DNA of 12,769 nucleotides from NCBI GenBank assembly GCA_012512335.1, contig JAAZEK010000337.1, forward strand, positions 1 through 12,769, given 5' to 3'. The notes beneath the pieces are model-generated. The model was not told the origin of the DNA and made no database searches. It worked only from the letters and a program-made list of their open reading frames with translations. A program made the translations under genes and the position numbers. The DNA comes from Clostridiales bacterium (lineage in GTDB: Bacteria; Bacillota; Clostridia; Caldicoprobacterales; DTU083). Position 1 is the first letter of the stretch. Each line of letters starts with the position of its first letter. This document shows positions 6,344 through 12,769 of this stretch, piece by piece.

Positions 6344-7289
6344 TTTCTATGGATTCCTCTCCTTCTTTTTCCACAAGAATATCACCAGCCGCCCCTTTAA
6401 ATGCACTAATAGCAACTTCCAGTTGAGAATCATCTGGCTCACGGGTGGTAAGCTTTTGCAGCATCATTCCAGGGTACATTATGATTCGAATGAAGGAAGC
6501 ATCGCTTTTACCTGCAAATTTGGTAATCTCATAGGCCAATCCAGCTACAAATGGTAGCAACAGAAGCCGCCCTAGAACCCTAACAAAAATATTCTGCCAT
6601 CCCATGAAGGAAAATATGATAATACTAATCACCATAACGATAAGCAGAAAAGCTGTACCGCATCTAGGATGCAGGGTGGTATATTTACGTACATTTTCCA
6701 CTGTCAGTTCTTCATCATGCTCGTAGCAATGAATGGTTTTGTGCTCAGCTCCATGGTATTCAAATACTCTGCGGATGTCCTTCATCTTAGATACCAGAGT
6801 AAGGTAGATTAGAAAAATAGCTAAACGAACAACACCTTCAGCTAAATTAATCAAAATATTATTATTGATAAAAGGACGAATAAGGCTTGACAAGGCTGCT
6901 GGCAATAAGATAAATAAACCCACAGAGAAAATAACAGCTAATATTACAGCAGTGTAAATAATAACATCGTCTACATTTTTCCCAAGCTTTTTTGCTAACC
7001 ATTCTTCTACCTTTGATGGCTTATATTCTTCGTCCTCTTCGCCAAACAGTTCTGCTGAAGTCATAAGAGATTTTACCCCTAGTACCATTGTTTCTCCAAA
7101 GGTGATTATCCCTCTCAGAACTGGAAAATTTAAAATAGTATATTTATCTTTTACGGTAGTCAAAGCCTTTTTAGTAACCTCTATGGTCCCATCAGGCCTC
7201 CGTACGGCTATAGCCATAGTGTTAGGAGCCTTCATCATAACCCCTTCCATTACCGCTTGACCGCCAATAATAGGTTTTTCCACAAGCAT
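6264..7289 (-). CDS. yqhQ: DUF1385 membrane protein, YqhQ-like
   Basis: This 341-residue protein belongs to the DUF1385/YqhQ family, whose function I do not know. The N-terminal signature is GGQAVMEGVMMK (9-20). Further conserved-looking blocks are FPVLRGI (55-61), YHGAEHKTIHCYE (178-190) and LHPRCGTAF (206-214). The His, Glu and Cys residues suggest a metal site. Hydrophobic segments lie at about 110-135, 146-168, 213-230 and 238-256. The C-terminal tail (about 308-341) is Glu/Ser/Gly-rich and looks disordered; its codons overlap the start of prmC. I chose ATG 7289, 5 nt after AGGAG, over an upstream in-frame start at 7316 inside the rpmE terminator. The gene is the first of a tight run with prmC and prfA, which hints at a link to translation, but that is inference. 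Confidence 0.9.
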   Translation of the reverse strand: MLVEKPIIGGQAVMEGVMMKAPNTMAIAVRRPDGTIEVTKKALTTVKDKYTILNFPVLRGIITFGETMVLGVKSLMTSAELFGEEDEEYKPSKVEEWLAKKLGKNVDDVIIYTAVILAVIFSVGLFILLPAALSSLIRPFINNNILINLAEGVVRLAIFLIYLTLVSKMKDIRRVFEYHGAEHKTIHCYEHDEELTVENVRKYTTLHPRCGTAFLLIVMVISIIIFSFMGWQNIFVRVLGRLLLLPFVAGLAYEITKFAGKSDASFIRIIMYPGMMLQKLTTREPDDSQLEVAISAFKGAAGDILVEKEGEESIESGTEAEESVNSGPAVTGEPESGISQA

Positions 7290-7299
7290 CCTCTCTCCT

Positions 7300-7333
7300 A
7301 AAAAAATACAGACCAAGGGCCCCTGGTCTGTAT
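7300..7333 (-). terminator. Strong intrinsic terminator after rpmE
   Basis: On the minus strand ATACAGACCA (7333..7324) pairs perfectly with TGGTCTGTAT (7315..7306), closing an 8-nt GC-rich loop. Seven T run through 7306..7300. The hairpin starts 13 nt after the rpmE stop. The AGGAG ribosome binding site of yqhQ starts at 7299, directly after the T-run. Confidence 0.92.
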
Positions 7334-7346
7334 CTCTGATCTCATA

Positions 7347-7556
7347 TTACTTTCCATTGGCCATTCCATAGCGCTTTCTGAAGCGTTCTACTCGTCCGCC
7401 AGTATCAACTAACTTTTGCTTTCCGGTATAAAATGGGTGACACTTGGAGCATATTTCAACTCGTAGCTCGTTCTGTGTGGAGCCGGTTGTGAAGGTTTCG
7501 CCGCATGCGCACCTGACCACTGCTTCCCCATATTTCGGATGTATGTTTTCCTTCAA
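7347..7556 (-). CDS. rpmE: 50S ribosomal protein L31, zinc-binding form
   Basis: L31 is a small protein of the large ribosomal subunit at the intersubunit bridge. From the TTG start the protein has 69 residues, normal for the family, and begins MKENIHPKY. Four zinc-ligand cysteines are present: C16 and C18 (RCACG) and C36 and C39 (EICSKCHPF), so this is the C+ form that needs zinc. DTGGRVERFRKRYG (51-64) is the usual C-terminus. The frame is open upstream to an ATG at 7646, which would add 30 residues unlike L31 and has no Shine-Dalgarno sequence. TTG at 7556 has AGAGGTG 6 nt upstream and is clearly preferred. A promoter and about 95 nt of leader lie upstream, and a strong terminator lies downstream. 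Confidence 0.95.
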   Translation of the reverse strand: MKENIHPKYGEAVVRCACGETFTTGSTQNELRVEICSKCHPFYTGKQKLVDTGGRVERFRKRYGMANGK

Positions 7557-7569
7557 TCTTTTCACCTCT
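7554..7569 (-). promoter_or_regulatory. Ribosome binding site that fixes the rpmE TTG start
   Basis: AGAGGTG (7569..7563) is followed by a 6-nt spacer and TTG (7556..7554). This sets the start 30 codons inside the longest open frame and gives an L31 of normal size. Confidence 0.85.
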
Positions 7570-7650
7570 TTCGTGATCTCGTGCATTTCGTGCATAATTT
7601 TTATTGACATAGTCTTCTCAATCTCCTGAAAAGACGTCGGTTTCATTAAC
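7557..7650 (-). promoter_or_regulatory. rpmE mRNA leader, possible autoregulatory element
   Basis: The transcript leader before the rpmE TTG can form a hairpin, GTCTTTTC (7635..7628) with GAGAAGAC (7619..7612) and one G-U pair. It also has two copies of TGCACGA (about 7574-7592) just upstream of the ribosome binding site. L31 leaders in Bacillota are known candidates for autoregulation. I cannot confirm a match to that motif. Confidence 0.35.
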
Positions 7651-7656
7651 TTTTAC

Positions 7657-7685
7657 AGTATAACATATGGCAAATCAGAAAACAA
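7657..7685 (-). promoter_or_regulatory. Candidate sigma-A promoter for rpmE
   Basis: TTGTTT (7685..7680), a 17-nt spacer and TATACT (7662..7657) on the minus strand lie just upstream of the leader. The -35 hexamer is identical to that of the proposed murI promoter. Confidence 0.55.
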
Positions 7686-7721
7686 GAAGCTTTTTTGAAT
7701 TCTGCTATAAAATGTAAAATT

Positions 7722-8801
7722 CTAATATTCCTTCCACCCAGGCAAGATTCCTGACTTTTGAAGGGATTTCAGTATTATGGTGAATATGGGACCAAATATA
7801 AGCCCGATAACTCCCAAGAATCGGAATCCTAAATACATGGATAACAGGGTTACTAATGGGTGCAAGCCAATGTTTCCTCCTACTATACGAGGTTCCAGGA
7901 ATTGACGCACGATGGTAACCAATACATATAGGACTAAAAAGCCTACCGCCATATAATAGTTCCCATTAATTAAGTGAATAATAGAACCTGGAATAAGAAT
8001 TGTTCCAGGACCCAGAACTGGCAGTATGTCTGAGATTGCCGTAATAATAGCAAGGAAAAGAGAATATTTTACTCCTAAAACGGTATAGCCTGCTAAGACT
8101 ACAAAAAAGGATATGGTTACCAATATTAACAGAGCCTTAAGATAGCCAACCAGGGCAGATAACAGATCATTCTTTATTTCTCTCATCTTGCCATACCAAT
8201 TATCAGGCATTTGTGCATAGAGAAAACTGGTGATTCGATCCCAGTCTCGGCAGAAAAAGAATGCCCCTACCAAAGTAATTACGGTATATAGTATAGCCTG
8301 TGGTAGGGAGGTAAGCACTGCAATCATTGCTCTTGACAAGCTGTTAATCCAGCCTGTAACCGTAGTTCCTACCTTTAGAAAAATATTTTCCACGCTTGAT
8401 TCGATGGAGTTTACAACCTCTGCAGGCAAGCCTGCGTACCAGTTGCCGCCTAAGTCGATAAGCTCCTGAACCCTAGCTAAAAGATTTTGAAAGTAAAAGC
8501 TACTACTAGCTAGATCATACACTTCCATAAATAAGCGGTAAAATGCGAATCCTATTAGCCCACCAGCTAATATTACAAAAACAAATAAAGAAATTGCTGT
8601 AGCAATGCCTCGAGTAAAGCGACATTTCTTTTGTATCCAGTTTACTGGTTTTTTTATCACCGAGGCAATAAGCCATGCAATTAGGAAAGGTGCAAAAAAC
8701 AAGAGCATTTTTGTCACGACAAAATACAGTACTAATAATACTAGCAATATACGAATTATTAATTTCAAGATTCGTTTGTTATTCTCTGTTAACCAGTTCA
8801 T
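7722..8801 (-). CDS. ytvI: Sporulation integral membrane protein YtvI, AI-2E transporter family
   Basis: This 359-residue protein has the architecture of the AI-2E/PerM family: N-terminal helices (about 11-48 and 66-90), a soluble central part (about 91-155), then further helices to the C-terminus. The segment DILPVLGPGTILIPG (258-272) and the block VRQFLEPRIVGGNIGLHP (298-315) are typical, and the latter is close to what I recall of YtvI. YtvI is known as a sporulation-associated membrane protein; its transported substrate is unknown, and the AI-2E family name should not be taken as function. I chose ATG 8801, 5 nt after AGGGG, over an in-frame GTG at 8822 lacking such a site. It lies between rho and rpmE, with about 96 nt to rho. 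Confidence 0.85.
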   Translation of the reverse strand: MNWLTENNKRILKLIIRILLVLLVLYFVVTKMLLFFAPFLIAWLIASVIKKPVNWIQKKCRFTRGIATAISLFVFVILAGGLIGFAFYRLFMEVYDLASSSFYFQNLLARVQELIDLGGNWYAGLPAEVVNSIESSVENIFLKVGTTVTGWINSLSRAMIAVLTSLPQAILYTVITLVGAFFFCRDWDRITSFLYAQMPDNWYGKMREIKNDLLSALVGYLKALLILVTISFFVVLAGYTVLGVKYSLFLAIITAISDILPVLGPGTILIPGSIIHLINGNYYMAVGFLVLYVLVTIVRQFLEPRIVGGNIGLHPLVTLLSMYLGFRFLGVIGLIFGPIFTIILKSLQKSGILPGWKEY

Positions 8802-8897
8802 AGTTTCCCCTAACAATATCACAAATTAATATCTGGTGTTCATCGGATTTACTTTCTACTATAAATCATATATCGATTGTTTGGATCACAATATCCA

Positions 8898-10763
<1,866 letters not shown>

Positions 10764-10766
<3 letters not shown>

Positions 10767-10781
10767 AACTTTTTTCCTCAC
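10764..10781 (-). promoter_or_regulatory. Ribosome binding site that fixes the rho TTG start
   Basis: GTGAGG (10781..10776) followed by 9 nt and TTG (10766..10764) is the only good initiation signal. In-frame ATGs at 10787 and 10841 have none and would add 7 or 25 residues before the conserved NLSDLR. Confidence 0.75.
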
Positions 10782-11133
10782 TTTCATTATAACTTTTGCA
10801 CAACATAATTTAGAAGTGCCAATAGAATGGTTTGTTTCCATTGAATAGTTTTGTGGTTTGATTTATTAATACACTTGTTCTGCTCTTTATAATATCCAAC
10901 TGACGTTTACCTTGCTAAGATAATCATGCCTAGGGTGTGAATTCTCTTACACACATGTTGATTCTATTATTGCCGAAACTAAAGGTTTCATCCATTTATT
11001 TCTGAAATATTCGTAACTAAAATTAAAATGAATAGAACAAATGACTTTTTCGCTATTTATATATTATTATATAAACAAATTTTCGTCAACCATAACAATA
11101 AACTTTGGTTTATCTGTATAGAAATTATGACTT
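10767..11133. other. Gene-free region upstream of rho
   Basis: This region of 367 nt is AT-rich and carries no convincing gene on either strand. It holds a weak candidate rho promoter, a perfect all-A/T palindrome (11056-11075, 8-bp arms, 4-nt loop) and short 5-bp hairpins at 10935-10954 and 10975-10989. ATAAAC/GTTTAT around 11098-11114 could fold just after the DUF1934 gene but lacks a T-run, so no intrinsic terminator is clear there. Confidence 0.5.
10889..10918 (-). promoter_or_regulatory. Weak candidate sigma-A promoter for rho
   Basis: TTAGCA (10918..10913), an 18-nt spacer and TATTAT (10894..10889) on the minus strand would start a transcript with a leader of about 115 nt before the rho TTG. 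The -35 has 4 and the -10 has 5 of 6 consensus bases. Confidence 0.35.
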
Positions 11134-11550
11134 TTATTTGTAATAGAGGTTCAATTCGTTGGTACCAGCAGACATTCCATCTATGTTTAATTGATATTTT
11201 AGATTCAAACTACCCTCTTCAGAACCTAATTCGTGGCGGACTCGGGTTGGATATACTTCCATCTGCATGGAGCCAAAAGGAGTAACACGAGTATCAACAT
11301 ATTTTTTCCCTCGTTGAAAAAGAAACTGAGTGCTTGAAGTTCCATAACGTTCCATAGACACTCCCTCATCTAAAAACGAGAACCGAGTTTTAGTGCCTTC
11401 CTTGCCAGAAATTTCGCTTTCGTCGTATTCAATGTGGAATATGCCATTTTGTTCAAGCAAACGGCCTTCTGTAATCAATTCCATGCTACTATTCTCTCCT
11501 TCAGCACTTCTACGACTTCCTTTAATGGTAAGCATAATTTTCTTATCCAT
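11134..11550 (-). CDS. ywiB: DUF1934 beta-barrel protein, YwiB-like
   Basis: This 138-residue protein fits the DUF1934/YwiB family, small calycin-like beta-barrels of unknown function. The start MDKKIMLTIKGSRR, the middle IFHIEYDESEISGKEGTKTRF and the later RHELGSEEGSLNLKYQLNIDG alternate polar and hydrophobic residues as expected for strands. No signal peptide is visible, so it is probably cytosolic. I chose ATG 11550, preceded by GGGGAGG at 4 nt, rather than an earlier in-frame start at 11592, which would add 14 residues without support. It lies 114 nt after murI. In several Bacillota the gene sits near argS, which is absent here. The family call rests on recall of sequence style and length. 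Confidence 0.8.
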   Translation of the reverse strand: MDKKIMLTIKGSRRSAEGENSSMELITEGRLLEQNGIFHIEYDESEISGKEGTKTRFSFLDEGVSMERYGTSSTQFLFQRGKKYVDTRVTPFGSMQMEVYPTRVRHELGSEEGSLNLKYQLNIDGMSAGTNELNLYYK

Positions 11551-11664
11551 TGTTCCTCCCCTAAAATAATGGCTATCACTATAATACACCAATTTTTATG
11601 ATTAAAACTTTAGTGATTTATGTTTATGTACAATCTATAGCAAATTACATTTGTGATGATATCC

Positions 11665-12468
11665 TTATTGACTCTCAATGTCAATACATTCTGCTGTAAT
11701 CTTTCTACCTAGGAAATGACTTCCTATCTTCTGAAAGCTCTGTCCAATATCACTGACATAATACAGAATCTCAGCTTCCTTGTCACCATTATTTAACCCA
11801 TTGATATCCGTCAAAATCTTTTTTACTTGTTCAGCTGTATTAATGGCCGGATTAATTAACTGTACACTAGAACCCATGACAGTAGAAATAGTGTTTTCTA
11901 GAAGAGGATAATGAGTACAGCCAAGGACTAGAGTATCTACATCTTGCTTTTTAATATCCTTAAGGTATTCCTCTGCAGTTAAAAAAGCGACTTTTGTATC
12001 GCTCCAGCCTTCCTCTACTATAGAGACAAAGAGGGTACAAGCTTTATCGAAAACCTCAATTTGAGGATTTAATTTTTGAATAGCGTTAGGATAAGCCCGG
12101 CTTCGTATGGTGCCACTTGTGCCAATTATACCAATTCTCCCATTCTGCGTAGCTCCTACCGCAGCATTTGCTCCTGGCTGGATCACACTAACTAGTGGTA
12201 AATCAAACATGGCTGATAAGGGTTCGAAGCTGCTTGCACTTACTGTATTACATGCTATAACAGCCATTTTCACATTCTTATTAAGCAAAAATCTTATGCA
12301 TTGTGAAGAATACTTTGTTACCATTTTGCGGGACCTGGTACCATAGGGAATCCGCGCCGTATCACCAAAATAAATAATATCTTCTGCAGGAAGAATCCTC
12401 ATAAGCTCTTTTACTACTGTTAGACCTCCCAAGCCGGAATCAAACACACCTATGGGACGATTGTCCAT
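11665..12468 (-). CDS. murI: Glutamate racemase
   Basis: MurI converts L- to D-glutamate for peptidoglycan stem peptides and works in the cytosol without a cofactor. At 267 residues it is the usual length. The two catalytic cysteines are C73 in IACNTVSA (71-78) and C184 in LGCTHYP (182-188). Asp10 and Ser11 in GVFDSGLGG (7-15) and His186 complete the usual active site, and YFGDTARIPYGTRS (33-46) is conserved. The ATG lies 9 nt after AAGGAGG. A candidate promoter is just upstream. In B. subtilis the homologue is racE. No truncation or unusual residue seen. Confidence 0.97.
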   Translation of the reverse strand: MDNRPIGVFDSGLGGLTVVKELMRILPAEDIIYFGDTARIPYGTRSRKMVTKYSSQCIRFLLNKNVKMAVIACNTVSASSFEPLSAMFDLPLVSVIQPGANAAVGATQNGRIGIIGTSGTIRSRAYPNAIQKLNPQIEVFDKACTLFVSIVEEGWSDTKVAFLTAEEYLKDIKKQDVDTLVLGCTHYPLLENTISTVMGSSVQLINPAINTAEQVKKILTDINGLNNGDKEAEILYYVSDIGQSFQKIGSHFLGRKITAECIDIESQ

Positions 12469-12495
12469 ACTGTCACGCCTCCTTCATTCAGCTCT

Positions 12496-12524
12496 ATTCT
12501 ACTATGATGAATTTGAGAAAACAA
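12496..12524 (-). promoter_or_regulatory. Candidate sigma-A promoter for murI
   Basis: TTGTTT (12524..12519), a 17-nt spacer and TAGAAT (12501..12496) on the minus strand lie about 30 nt upstream of the murI start. The first copy of the 28-bp direct repeat begins only 9 bp further upstream. Confidence 0.5.
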
Positions 12525-12532
12525 GTATTTTG

Positions 12533-12560
12533 AGCGACTGGAATATATTTATTATTTTAC
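12533..12560. repeat. 28-bp direct repeat, copy 1
   Basis: The sequence starts AGCGACTGGAAT and ends TTATTATTTTAC, and is identical to 12742-12769. The two copies are offset by 209 bp. Its 3' half is the left arm of a 12-bp AT hairpin. Confidence 0.95.
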
Positions 12561-12589
12561 TTGTTACTGTTCTCTGCAAAATAATAAAT
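12547..12589. repeat. 12-bp AT-rich inverted repeat
   Basis: ATTTATTATTTT (12547-12558) and AAAATAATAAAT (12578-12589) are perfectly complementary around a 19-nt loop. The left arm lies within the 28-bp direct repeat. Confidence 0.8.
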
Positions 12590-12619
12590 CATATGGAAGA
12601 AGCCTTTGCAGGAACGATT

Positions 12620-12728
12620 ATCAATCTTAGCGAATATCAGCTGAAAATGCGTTAAGCAGCTTCCACTGTTTGAACGCAGTGAGTTTGGAAGCTGTAGAAT
12701 TTTCAGCTGAGATGAGCTCTAGATTGAT
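12620..12728. repeat. Long nested inverted repeat (possible structured RNA or repeat element)
   Basis: Three perfect stems are nested: ATCAATCT/AGATTGAT (12620-12627, 12721-12728), CAGCTGAAAAT/ATTTTCAGCTG (12638-12648, 12699-12709) and CAGCTTCCA/TGGAAGCTG (12657-12665, 12686-12694). CACTG/CAGTG (12664-12668, 12677-12681) can form an alternative inner pairing. Together they give a 109-nt hairpin with internal loops. No T-run follows on either strand, so it is not a simple terminator. Confidence 0.75.
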
Positions 12729-12741
12729 TCGTGATGGCAAC

Positions 12742-12769
12742 AGCGACTGGAATATATTTATTATTTTAC
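12742..12769. repeat. 28-bp direct repeat, copy 2, reaching the window edge
   Basis: This copy is identical to 12533-12560 over its whole visible length. The match runs to the last base of the window, so the true repeat may be longer. Confidence 0.9.

Noticed and set aside
11056..11075. AT palindrome as terminator of the DUF1934 gene
   Set aside because: The 8-bp stem is all A-U and no T-run follows on the minus strand.
12452..12655. 67-codon plus-strand gene from ATG 12452
   Set aside because: Its first part is antisense to the murI start, promoter and ribosome binding site, and it has no ribosome binding site of its own. Only the repeat-encoded part is kept, as a finding.
12533..12769. 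CRISPR array
   Set aside because: Only two 28-bp copies are seen, 209 bp apart. The sequence between them is itself palindromic and unlike a spacer, and no cas gene is present.

Overview
The window looks like chromosomal core sequence from a low-G+C, spore-forming member of the Clostridia (Bacillota). By eye the G+C content is about 40%, the Shine-Dalgarno sequences are strong (AAGGAGG, GGGGAGG types), several genes use TTG or GTG starts, and a YtvI-type sporulation membrane protein is present. The gene order around rho, rpmE, a DUF1385 gene, prmC, prfA, a ZIP transporter, ywlC, ywlE, a ribose-5-phosphate isomerase and upp matches a block I recall from Bacillota. The genus cannot be told from the sequence. 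Every confident gene is on the minus strand, so transcription runs from high to low coordinates.

Layout in the direction of transcription. (i) 12769-12469 has no confident gene. It holds a 28-bp exact direct repeat, an AT-rich hairpin and a long nested inverted repeat, next to a likely murI promoter. (ii) murI (glutamate racemase) and a DUF1934 beta-barrel protein. (iii) rho, with a long disordered insertion and a DR-rich tail, preceded by about 370 nt without a gene. (iv) ytvI. (v) rpmE, with its own promoter, a leader and a strong terminator. (vi) A close-packed run, yqhQ (DUF1385) - prmC - prfA - ZIP transporter - ywlC/tsaC - ywlE. (vii) rpiA - upp, with a likely promoter before rpiA and a good intrinsic terminator after upp. 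(viii) The 5' end of a further membrane-protein gene cut by the left edge, with an odd homopolymer-rich start region.

How the genes fit together. PrmC methylates the GGQ glutamine of release factor 1, the product of the overlapping prfA. YwlC makes the threonylcarbamoyl-adenylate used for tRNA t6A. RpmE is ribosomal protein L31. These are translation functions. RpiA makes ribose-5-phosphate, the precursor of PRPP, which Upp uses to salvage uracil. MurI supplies D-glutamate for peptidoglycan. YwlE is probably a protein-arginine phosphatase. Rho terminates transcription.

No mobile-element gene, CRISPR array, tRNA or rRNA was recognised. The points most worth a second look are the repeat/hairpin element at the right edge, the Rho insertion, the frame-breaking homopolymer leader at the left edge, and the terminator whose U-run touches the yqhQ ribosome binding site.
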